Shown: piece by piece, positions 1 through 6,511 of the stretch | Layout: each line of letters starts with the position of its first letter | Position numbering within the stretch: position 1 is the stretch's first letter | Source: Hyphomonas sp. | Lineage (GTDB): Bacteria > Pseudomonadota > Alphaproteobacteria > Caulobacterales > Hyphomonadaceae | NCBI GenBank assembly: GCA_002700305.1 | Contig: PACZ01000009.1 | Coordinates: 1 to 64,000, forward strand | DNA length: 64,000 bases | Reading direction: 5' to 3' | Notes under the pieces: model-generated | Database searches by the model: none | What the model saw: only the letters and a program-made list of their open reading frames with translations | What the model was told of the DNA's origin: nothing | Position numbers and translations under genes: made by a program

Positions 1-112
1 GCTGCGATTGACGCGCCGGGCTTGTGAGTATCGGGTCCCGAAGGGGGAGGAAACGCCCAATCGGAGGAATGATTGGGTAATGCCCGGGACCCTTGGCATA
101 ACGCCTAGATAG
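1..112. other. nested inverted repeats at window edge, possible structured RNA
   Basis: A perfect 8-bp inverted repeat (33-40 with 85-92, arm GGGTCCCG) encloses a second perfect 7-bp stem (56-62 with 71-77, arm CCCAATC) whose 8-base loop is GGAGGAAT. Together they can fold as one branched element. A short open frame ends at 27 (last residues AIDAPGL) and could be the tail of a gene lying upstream of the window; another frame stays open to 112 but uses rare codons. I could not match the fold to 4.5S RNA, RNase P, tmRNA or a known riboswitch by eye. Further right, 155-170 holds a small CATGCA-atta-TGCATG palindrome just past the 3' end of the LysR gene. Either a terminator-like element or a small RNA is possible. 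Confidence 0.25.
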
Positions 113-186
113 TCCCTTTTCGCACTTGCACAACCACCACTGTGTCAGATCACTCATGCAATTATGCATGATTAACGGACGTTCAT

Positions 187-1092
187 TTAAAGCTGCCGCA
201 TGGCTGGCCGGCGCAGCTGCTCTGTTTCAGCCGTTACGAAGTCGCGGAACGCCGCAACACGCTTGGACCGGCGCAAATCGCTTGGGTAGATAAAATAGAG
301 ATCGAAGATCGGGCCGACATTTTCCGGCAGGACCTTCACCAGCCGCGGCATGGTGGAGGCCATGTATTCCGGCACGTCGGCAATCCCGAGGCCGGCATCG
401 ACCGCCCGCAGCATGGCGAAGACATTGTTCACCTTCAGCGTCGCCGGGCGCGGCGGGGCATCGTCCCGGCCGACACGGCAGGCAAAGCTCATCTCCTGCA
501 GGGGCGAGCTTTCGTCGCCATAGGCAATGATGCGGTGATTATCGAGATCCTGCGGCGTGCGCGGCATGCCGTTGGCCTTCAGATATTCCGGCGAGGCGTA
601 GAGGTTCGTCGCCACCGTGCCCAGCTTGCGCTGGATCAGGTCGGCCTTGTCGGCGGCCCAGAGGCGGATGGCGCATTCGGCCTCCAGCTTCAACAGGTCA
701 TATTCCCGGTCTTCCAGGCGCAGGTCGAGGTGCAGGTCCGGGTGCTTCTTCACAAAGTTGCCAAGGCGCGGCACCAGCCAGGTGGAGCCGAACGCGACCG
801 GGGCCGACACGATCAGCTCGCCCTGAGGGGTCTCCTGCTGGTCGCGCAGCGCCGTGTTCGCAGATTGGGCCGCCTGCGCCATGTCCATGGTCGAGCGGAA
901 CAGCGTGTGGCCGGCATCGGTCAGCACGAGGCCGCGCGCATGGCGCTGGAACAGCGACACGCCCAGCGTCTCTTCGAGCGCCGCGATCTGGCGCGAGACA
1001 GCCGACTGCGAAATGCCCAGCCGGTCACCGGCGGACGTCAGGCTGCCGGCTTCCGCCGCAGCGTGGAAAGAACGAAGTTTACCCCAGTCCAT
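187..1092 (-). CDS. LysR-family transcriptional regulator
   Basis: This 301-residue protein is the usual LysR length. Residues 1-60 form the winged helix-turn-helix: a LRSFHAAAEAGSLTSAG helix, then the recognition segment around ISQSAVSRQIAALE and the LGVSLFQR wing. The rest is the two-lobed effector-binding domain. I chose the ATG at 1092 rather than the TTG one codon upstream, since an AGAAG lies about ten bases before it. The gene follows the PLP decarboxylase by 39 bases on the same strand, so the two may be co-transcribed; control of the decarboxylase is a natural guess but not shown. LysR proteins normally autoregulate from a divergent promoter, which is not the arrangement here. The effector is unknown. 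Confidence 0.9.
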   Translation of the reverse strand: MDWGKLRSFHAAAEAGSLTSAGDRLGISQSAVSRQIAALEETLGVSLFQRHARGLVLTDAGHTLFRSTMDMAQAAQSANTALRDQQETPQGELIVSAPVAFGSTWLVPRLGNFVKKHPDLHLDLRLEDREYDLLKLEAECAIRLWAADKADLIQRKLGTVATNLYASPEYLKANGMPRTPQDLDNHRIIAYGDESSPLQEMSFACRVGRDDAPPRPATLKVNNVFAMLRAVDAGLGIADVPEYMASTMPRLVKVLPENVGPIFDLYFIYPSDLRRSKRVAAFRDFVTAETEQLRRPAMRQL

Positions 1093-1131
1093 CAATGACT
1101 TCTGACCGTTTCTTGTTGTGGCGGCAAGAGC

Positions 1132-2631
1132 CTAGCCTGCATCCTTCAGCGCGGCGTCGCGCACCGCCGCGACTTCGGGCGATGCAGCGATGCGCTGAAC
1201 CTCTTCCAGCAGGATGTCGAGGTCGGCCCGCGCCGTGCGGTGGTTGGTGATATTCACGCGGATGGCAAGGCGCCCCTTGAGGCGCGTGGTGGACGGCGCC
1301 GCGCTCCCCTGCTCCTGCAGCTGGATGACGATCTCGTCGTTCATCGCGTCAAGCACCTCGTCCGAAAGGCCCGGCTCGACATAGCGGAAGCAGCAGATGT
1401 TCAGTGCCACCGGCGCCAGCAGTTCGAGGCCCGGCGTCTTCTCCACCTGCTCGCCGAGATAAGAGGCCTGGTAGCAATTGCGCTCGATCATTCGGCCGAG
1501 GCGGTCTGTGCCAAACTCCGCGATCTGCGCCCACACTTTCAGGGCACGGAAGCCCCGCGACAGTTCCGGACCATATTCGACAGGCCACGGATTACCGCCT
1601 GCCAGGCCGCGCGCCTTGGCGGTCAGATAATCCGGCCGGTCGGTAAAGGCGGCGCGGTGCAGTTTCTCGTCGCGGATCAGGGCGAAGCCCGCATCGTAAT
1701 TCACGTGCAGCCATTTGTGGAAATCGAAGGCCAGCGAGTCCGCGCGCTTCACGCCGGTCAGGCGGTCCTTCACCCGGTCGCTCAGCACACCGAGCGATCC
1801 GAAGGCGCCATCGATGTGGAACCACATGCTCTCTTCGGCGGCGAGGTCTGCGAGCTCTTCCAGCGGGTCGATCGCGCCGACATTCACCGTGCCCGCCGTG
1901 CCGATCACGATGAAGGGCGTCAGGCCCGCATCCCGGTCGGCAGCGATGGCGGCCTTCAGGGCATCCATGTCGATTTCGAACCGGTCATTCGCCGGGATCT
2001 TGCGCAAGGCGTCAGAGCCGAGGCCCAGAAGGTCAAATGCCCGCGCGACGCAGGAATGCGTCTCGGTCGAGGTGTAGCCGACGAGGCCATGCCCGCAGAT
2101 GCCTTCCTTGCGGCTGAGGAAGTTCAGCCGCGTATCGCGCGCCACCTTTACCGCAATGATCGTCGCGATGGACGTGCCGGAAACGACAATGCCGCTCGCG
2201 GTCTCCGGAAACTCGAACAGTTCCCGGCACCAGGCCACGACCTGTTTCTCGACATAGATCGCGCCATGATCGCGCCCGCCGACATTGGCGTTCATCGCGC
2301 TGGCGGCAATCTCGGCCAGCAAATTCGCCGGCGTGCCCGAGCCATGCACCCAGCCGAAGAAGCGCGGATTGGTATTGCCCGCGCCATAGGGCAGCAGCGC
2401 TTCCATCCGGCCCATCACGTCCGGCACGCCCCAGCCCTCGCGGGGCAGCGGCGCCTTCAGCGTGTCCTTGATCTCGCCCGGCAGCTCGGTCCACACGCGG
2501 CCCTGACGGGCGTCCTGCAGCCGGTTGATGGCGGCATCCAGCATATGGTGGGCCTGCGCGCGGAACTCGTCCCAGTTTTCCGGGTCGAGGGATTCCTGCG
2601 GGGTCGGCTCTTCGATGGGCTTGTCAGTCAT
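1132..2631 (-). CDS. PLP-dependent group II amino-acid decarboxylase
   Basis: The 499-residue product belongs to the fold-type I group II decarboxylases (aromatic L-amino acid, glutamate and related decarboxylases), cytosolic enzymes that remove CO2 from amino acids using pyridoxal phosphate. Visible signatures are THSC near residue 192 (cofactor-stacking His), FHIDGA with Asp274 (pyridine nitrogen contact) and DFHKW with the Schiff-base Lys at about 306. The C-terminal small domain contains the expected RVNITNHRT strand. Substrate cannot be read from the sequence; tryptophan/tyrosine-type decarboxylase is my preference from overall pattern. It is the first gene of a probable two-gene unit with the downstream LysR regulator. 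The upstream 208-base gap is AT-rich and contains a TTGACA on the minus strand (2697-2702), but I see no convincing -10 for it. Confidence 0.88.
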   Translation of the reverse strand: MTDKPIEEPTPQESLDPENWDEFRAQAHHMLDAAINRLQDARQGRVWTELPGEIKDTLKAPLPREGWGVPDVMGRMEALLPYGAGNTNPRFFGWVHGSGTPANLLAEIAASAMNANVGGRDHGAIYVEKQVVAWCRELFEFPETASGIVVSGTSIATIIAVKVARDTRLNFLSRKEGICGHGLVGYTSTETHSCVARAFDLLGLGSDALRKIPANDRFEIDMDALKAAIAADRDAGLTPFIVIGTAGTVNVGAIDPLEELADLAAEESMWFHIDGAFGSLGVLSDRVKDRLTGVKRADSLAFDFHKWLHVNYDAGFALIRDEKLHRAAFTDRPDYLTAKARGLAGGNPWPVEYGPELSRGFRALKVWAQIAEFGTDRLGRMIERNCYQASYLGEQVEKTPGLELLAPVALNICCFRYVEPGLSDEVLDAMNDEIVIQLQEQGSAAPSTTRLKGRLAIRVNITNHRTARADLDILLEEVQRIAASPEVAAVRDAALKDAG

Positions 2632-2842
2632 GCGCGCGTAATCACCCGCTTTTGAGGCGTTTGCAAAGCATCTGATGTCACATGGGTGTCAACAAAATCT
2701 ATTGGCTGGCCGATAAAAAGCCCGCTCGCAACCAAGCACATAACAATCCCTGAGAGCAATTTTTTCAACTTTTAATTCATGAGCCTTTAAGAGCAGCGAA
2801 TTATGTCTTCCATACCGCCGCGATGCAGCTGGGGAGGCCGTG

Positions 2843-3661
2843 ATGGACAATATCTATATCAGCACGGGATGGCTGGCCTGCCTGGCGTTTGTTCTTGTCG
2901 GCGCGGTCGCCCTGACCTTCCGAAAGGCTTTGCCTCCAAGCCTCCGTCTCGTGATTCCCCTCGCTGCCGGCGCGTTCGCCTGCGTTACGGTTTACGCCAC
3001 AGGCGCACGGATCTGGATGGCTTCGGCGGACTACATGAAGGCCAACAGCGACCACAACAGAGTCCTGTTCCAGATGGGCTACGATTACTGGCCGGAAGAC
3101 TTTGTCGCGCTCAACAGAAAATTGAGTGAGGATCATGCGTCCAGGCGCAAATGGATCCGGGCACATGTGAAACTCGTGGAAACCGTCATGGATCGCGACG
3201 CCCACTACGCCGCCAATGCAGAGCCTTTCACCATAGATCTCGCCCTGAAGCACCGGGCGATTTTGCTCGAGACCGCGCGCGACGTTTACGGCGACGACTA
3301 TTGCGATGGTCTCCTGACGCCGATGGCGAGAATCAAAGGCGGCTCGCCGGAAGTTACCCGGGCCAACTCAAACCTTGCCCAATTGCGCATGCGGGCGATG
3401 ATCGAAGGGCGCGAAGCGGCGCGGCAAACCCCGCCGGCAACACAACTGGATTATGACCTTCTCCTGCGTTTCATGGAGGCGGATGGGGCCACCCCCGCCG
3501 AGCTGGATTATTTCCGCACAGCCGGAAAAGGCCCGGCCTGCGCGGCAACCCTGGCCGCCCTGCACAGTCTTCGCACGCACGATGATCCCGCGCTTGACCG
3601 GATCGGCCGGCAATGGATCAGGTTCAGGCCGGTGGCCGCGCCGTCATTGGCTAGCCCATAA
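2843..3661 (+). CDS. hypothetical membrane-anchored protein
   Basis: This 272-residue protein starts at the ATG at 2843, five bases after a GGGGAGG ribosome site; a GTG one codon earlier overlaps the same site. Two hydrophobic segments near the N-terminus (about residues 8-25 and 35-55) suggest a membrane hairpin, followed by a roughly 200-residue soluble, mostly helical domain with conserved-looking Trp, Tyr and Asp residues (for example GYDYWPEDF). I do not recognise a family. Its last 18 bases overlap, tail to tail, the end of the S24-type regulator on the other strand. Base composition and codon use look like the surrounding chromosome. Confidence 0.7.
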   Translation: MDNIYISTGWLACLAFVLVGAVALTFRKALPPSLRLVIPLAAGAFACVTVYATGARIWMASADYMKANSDHNRVLFQMGYDYWPEDFVALNRKLSEDHASRRKWIRAHVKLVETVMDRDAHYAANAEPFTIDLALKHRAILLETARDVYGDDYCDGLLTPMARIKGGSPEVTRANSNLAQLRMRAMIEGREAARQTPPATQLDYDLLLRFMEADGATPAELDYFRTAGKGPACAATLAALHSLRTHDDPALDRIGRQWIRFRPVAAPSLASP

Positions 3662-4261
3662 AATCCGGGCGATCCAGGCGATTTCGGAGGGCTTGAACTC
3701 GCGGGTCGGATAGTCCGGATTGAGCGAGGCGAGCGCGATGGTGCGGCTGTTCTTGCGCGCCAGCACCTTGGCCATGACCTCCCCGCCCGTGGTTTTCGCA
3801 ACGACCCGGTCGCCCTTTTTCACCTCTGCCCCGGGGGCAACGATGATGCGGTCGCCCGCGCGGTAGGCCGGTTCCATGGAATCGCCGCTGATTTCGAGGG
3901 CGTAGACGGTTTCGGTGCCGAGGCCGGGGAAGCGCACCTCTTCCCAGCCCTGCCCCGCAGGAAAGCCCGCATCGTCGAAATAGCCGTCGCGGCCTGCCTG
4001 CGCGAAGCCGATCAGCGGCGCGGTGGCGCCCCGGCGGCCATCGATCAGCGCGGCGAAATCGTCAAAGCCGCTGCCCACCGCGTCCAGCACGCGGGCGAGG
4101 CTCTCGGTGCTCGGCCAGCGCGGGCGGCCATCGGCGCCTTCGCGCTTCGACTTGTTGAACGCCGTCGGGTCCAGCCCCGCCCGCCGCGCCAAGCCCGACG
4201 CCGTCAGACCATGATGTTCGGCCAGCTGGTCAATTCCCCGCCAGATATCCTGGTGCCGCAT
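3644..4261 (-). CDS. S24-family (LexA/phage-repressor-like) transcriptional regulator
   Basis: The 205-residue protein has an N-terminal helix-turn-helix (about residues 15-62, SGLARRAGLDPTAFNKSKR) and a C-terminal S24 peptidase domain. The catalytic dyad is visible as Ser128 in SGDSMEP and Lys165 in GEVMAKVL, the same 37-residue separation as in LexA. An Ala-Gly pair at 89-90 is a candidate self-cleavage site. S24 regulators repress genes and are inactivated by RecA-stimulated autoproteolysis after DNA damage; many chromosomal members of this subtype have unknown targets. Two palindromic sites lie immediately upstream, next to a divergent small gene, so autoregulation and control of that gene are likely. 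No other phage gene surrounds it, so a prophage is not indicated. Confidence 0.87.
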   Translation of the reverse strand: MRHQDIWRGIDQLAEHHGLTASGLARRAGLDPTAFNKSKREGADGRPRWPSTESLARVLDAVGSGFDDFAALIDGRRGATAPLIGFAQAGRDGYFDDAGFPAGQGWEEVRFPGLGTETVYALEISGDSMEPAYRAGDRIIVAPGAEVKKGDRVVAKTTGGEVMAKVLARKNSRTIALASLNPDYPTREFKPSEIAWIARILWASQ

Positions 4262-4295
4262 AAGGCCACACTCCGCAGTTCTCGCGGAGGCCAGC

Positions 4296-4344
4296 GCTAT
4301 AGGATTATTTGCCTAGGGTCAAGCGGAGGAGGAATATTATCCTA
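4296..4344. promoter_or_regulatory. promoter and paired palindromic operators of the S24 regulator
   Basis: On the minus strand a -35-like TTGACC (4317-4322) and a -10-like TATAGC (4296-4301) are separated by 15 bases. Two related palindromes flank them: TAGG-N8-CCTA at 4300-4315, lying inside the promoter, and AGGA-N6-TCCT at 4330-4343. Both share a TAGGAT/ATCCTA arm with an AT-rich centre. They sit between the S24 regulator start (4261) and the divergent gene at 4378, a classical position for repressor sites serving both genes. The 5' leader of the regulator also has a small CTCCGC/GCGGAG hairpin (4271-4289). Binding is inferred from position and symmetry only. Confidence 0.45.
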
Positions 4345-4377
4345 GCACCTACTGCCACGCCTTGCTATGATAATAAT

Positions 4378-4689
4378 ATGATCAAAAACCTGAAAGCTTC
4401 CGAAATCGCTCAACAATTGGACCTGCCGGACGGAAGCGCAGTTGTTCTACTAGATCGCCTCGCGAAAGGCAGGCGCTTCAGCAAGGAAGAGCAGGCCAGA
4501 AATATATTTGCGGTCGATGCGAACGGTAACTTGCTATGGCAAGTACATAGTCGTTTCGATGCTGAGGGGAATCCCTTCACAAAACTTCATTTTGAGAATG
4601 ACACACTGACCGCCTATCGATGGGATGGGGGCTCTTACCAAATAGACACGCAGACCGGCGCAGCCACGCCCTTAATCCTGGAACGTTGA
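4378..4689 (+). CDS. small hypothetical protein, divergent from S24 regulator
   Basis: I place the start at the ATG at 4378, giving 103 residues (MIKNLKASEIAQQL...). An in-frame start at 4309 exists but would read through the operator region, and homology-like sequence begins only after 4378. The N-terminal third is helical; the rest is a run of short beta strands with the pattern NIFAVDANGNLLWQV, then AYRWDGGSYQIDTQTG. This layout resembles small beta-rich cytosolic proteins often met beside toxins or in defence islands as immunity-like proteins, but I do not assign a function. The gene is clearly AT-richer than the chromosome around it and stands alone on the plus strand. Confidence 0.7.
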   Translation: MIKNLKASEIAQQLDLPDGSAVVLLDRLAKGRRFSKEEQARNIFAVDANGNLLWQVHSRFDAEGNPFTKLHFENDTLTAYRWDGGSYQIDTQTGAATPLILER

Positions 4690-4733
4690 GAAGATAGCAA
4701 GCGTAAGGGGGATCGCATCACACCCCCGATTTT

Positions 4734-5102
4734 CTACATCGTGAATATTTGCCACAACGCTTCCCGGATTTCGTCAAGGGAGCGATTTGTTCGTATTCTT
4801 ATCTCTTCGTCGTCGTCCCAAACGTTGTATTCGGCAAACCCTCGTCCACCCTTCACCATGGTGAAGTATATTGACTTGGCATTCTCATAACCGACGTCCG
4901 TACCCGATGCTAATTCCGATCGCGCGGCTTCAACGCCTCTGATCCAGTTTCTTTCTCCCTGCTCAACAAGCATGTCATGCAATCTGGAAAGAAGCGCTTC
5001 GGCTTCTCTTGTTTTTTCTACGCCCTCCACAGCCGCCCCCTTTGTGAAATACGCAGGCAAACCCGCATGGTGCAAATCAGCTTCGTTCGACCCGCCTGAC
5101 AC
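4734..5102 (-). CDS. hypothetical protein, second gene of AT-rich pair
   Basis: This 122-residue soluble protein follows the 163-residue gene by 21 bases and is almost certainly in the same transcript. The middle is helical (EALLSRLHDMLVEQGERNW); the end is a compact block of aromatic and acidic residues (SIYFTMVKGGRGFAEYNVW) and a final amphipathic helix. I recognise the general pattern from uncharacterised bacterial proteins but cannot name a function. No signal peptide or membrane segment is present. Codon use and base composition match its partner, not the flanking repair genes, consistent with acquisition by transfer. Confidence 0.65.
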   Translation of the reverse strand: MSGGSNEADLHHAGLPAYFTKGAAVEGVEKTREAEALLSRLHDMLVEQGERNWIRGVEAARSELASGTDVGYENAKSIYFTMVKGGRGFAEYNVWDDDEEIRIRTNRSLDEIREALWQIFTM

Positions 5103-5123
5103 TCGCTGATCGCGAAAAATCTC

Positions 5124-5615
5124 TTAGGCGTTGCCCTCATCAATTTGATATAGTTCTGTTGCCACCAATTGGACCTTGGGCACCAAATTTAAAATTCGAT
5201 CTGATCGATCTGAGATGTCCTCAAGCGAAATTGTGCGGCAATCGAGATCTGGCTCCGTCCTGTGCTGCTTTACTCTTGCCACATGAATGACATTTGGCTC
5301 ATCAGGAATCAAAGTGATTGCTCCGTGCAGAAGGTGATTTCGAACATCTACTTCAGCCAAAACGTCATCCAGGAGCTCAATCCATCGAGTCAGCACCTGC
5401 TCATCTTCTACCACTCTTCGAAGCGCATTTTGTATAAATGGAATGCGTTGGCTTAGAGGAGATGGCGGGCTCTTCCCTTCGCCAGGATTGCCGTGCAGAT
5501 GGAAAAACGCGTGGACTATAGAATCCAAATGAAAATCTAACTGGGCCCAACAAAAGGCAAATCGTCCGAGTTCGAGAAAAATTCTTTGGAATTGAGGATC
5601 TACATCGTCACCCAA
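5124..5615 (-). CDS. hypothetical protein with HEPN-like R-x4-H motif
   Basis: The product is 163 residues, predicted mostly helical. Residues 12-38 (GRFAFCWAQLDFHLDSIV) form a long helix, and residues 91-98 read VRNHLLHG, giving Arg92-x4-His97. R-x4-6-H in the last helix of a four-helix bundle is the catalytic signature of HEPN ribonucleases, found in toxin-antitoxin and phage-defence proteins; some non-catalytic helical families keep a similar RNxxxHG string. It heads a two-gene minus-strand unit with the 122-residue gene. Both lie in an AT-rich patch between an S24 regulator and the repair gene pdeM. The HEPN assignment is a motif-level inference and needs structure prediction. Confidence 0.65.
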   Translation of the reverse strand: MGDDVDPQFQRIFLELGRFAFCWAQLDFHLDSIVHAFFHLHGNPGEGKSPPSPLSQRIPFIQNALRRVVEDEQVLTRWIELLDDVLAEVDVRNHLLHGAITLIPDEPNVIHVARVKQHRTEPDLDCRTISLEDISDRSDRILNLVPKVQLVATELYQIDEGNA

Positions 5616-5640
5616 TTAACGTTCCTCCGAACTCATTTTC

Positions 5641-6366
5641 TCACAACTTCCACTGCGCCCCGCGCGGCACGTCGCCCAGCAAACTCCCGCCCGAAAGCAC
5701 GAACACTTTCCCTTCGCCCAGCGCAAACGCCGTCAGCCCCTCCGGGAAGACTTTGCCGAAGGCGTCGTCGAGGACGTTGAGGCCGCCGGTGAAGGCGCCC
5801 ATGGCGGGCATCACTAGCCGGGCGCCGTCGCTGGCGAAGCAGCGGCGACGGACATTCCGTCCACGGCCTTTTACTTTGGCGACGGGGTGGAGGTGGCCGG
5901 AGACTTCGCCTGCCTCCCCTTCCGGTTCGTGGCGGAAGACGAGCCGGCCGAGGCGCACACTCTTTTCCGCGCGGCCGCCGAGATGGGCCGGCGGGTCGGG
6001 GTCGTGATTGCCTTCCACCCAGATCCAGTCATAGGCGGAGGTCAACGCGCGGATGCGTTCGGCATAAGGTTCCGGCAGGCGCAGCTCGGCGGCGCGGTCG
6101 TGGAAGCTGTCGCCGAGGGAAATAATGGTCTGCGGCATCAGCTGCGCGACCAGCCGCTCGACCACGGCGAGGGTTGCGCCCGTGTCATAGGGCGGCAGCA
6201 TCTGGCCGCGCGCGGCATAGGCGCTGCCCTTCTCAAGGTGCAGGTCCGAGACGACCAGAAGGCGCCGCTCCGGCCACCAGAGGCCGCCCTCCGGCAGCGG
6301 CACGAGCAGCTCGCCCGCAAGATGCAGGAAGGTCTCTTCACGCCGGTTTGCGAGGGCTGCGGTCAT
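5641..6366 (-). CDS. pdeM: ligase-associated DNA damage response endonuclease PdeM
   Basis: The 241-residue protein is a calcineurin-like metallophosphoesterase. Metal-binding motifs appear in order: SDLHLEKG (Asp41, His43), LGDSFHD (Asp86-Asp90), EGNHD (Asn120, His121) and GHLHP (157-161). This set and the length match PdeM, the endonuclease member of the ligase-associated repair group. The helicase member lies directly upstream on the same strand, separated by 145 bases that hold a tandem repeat. The exonuclease and ligase members lie 5 and 9 kb away on the other strand. It is cytosolic and has no signal peptide. Confidence 0.9.
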   Translation of the reverse strand: MTAALANRREETFLHLAGELLVPLPEGGLWWPERRLLVVSDLHLEKGSAYAARGQMLPPYDTGATLAVVERLVAQLMPQTIISLGDSFHDRAAELRLPEPYAERIRALTSAYDWIWVEGNHDPDPPAHLGGRAEKSVRLGRLVFRHEPEGEAGEVSGHLHPVAKVKGRGRNVRRRCFASDGARLVMPAMGAFTGGLNVLDDAFGKVFPEGLTAFALGEGKVFVLSGGSLLGDVPRGAQWKL

Positions 6367-6432
6367 GGGGCGACTCTGGCCTGCCCAGGCGGGCGGGTCA
6401 ATTTCGGAATGCGGCGGGCGGCGGAAGGCCCG

Positions 6433-6465
6433 CTATAGAGGGTCTATAGACGGTCCATAGACGGT
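6433..6465 (+). repeat. three tandem copies of an 11-bp repeat (CTATAGACGGT)
   Basis: Three head-to-tail 11-base units occur: CTATAGAGGGT, CTATAGACGGT and CCATAGACGGT, each differing from the consensus by at most one base. They lie between the stop of the helicase gene (6512) and the start of pdeM (6366). The same unit occurs as another triplet, in reverse orientation, at 32579-32611. The 11-base period is about one helical turn. It does not look like a promoter or terminator. Confidence 0.75.
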
Positions 6466-6511
6466 GTTTGTGAGGGTCTGCGGGGCGCTCTATCCAGCAC
6501 CTTACCACCCC

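Noticed and set aside
1240-2655. Long plus-strand open frame (471 codons) antisense to the decarboxylase
   Set aside because: It mirrors a strongly conserved gene in GC-rich DNA; its product is Arg/His/Gly-biased with no domain and no ribosome site.
4309-4377. N-terminal extension of the 103-residue gene
   Set aside because: It would overlap the promoter/operator palindromes and has an Arg-rich, unstructured sequence without a ribosome site.
3644-5640. Prophage remnant around the S24 regulator
   Set aside because: No integrase, structural, lysis or attachment-site sequence is visible; only composition and the regulator are suggestive.
6433-6465. CRISPR-like array
   Set aside because: Units are 11 bases with no spacers and no cas genes are present.
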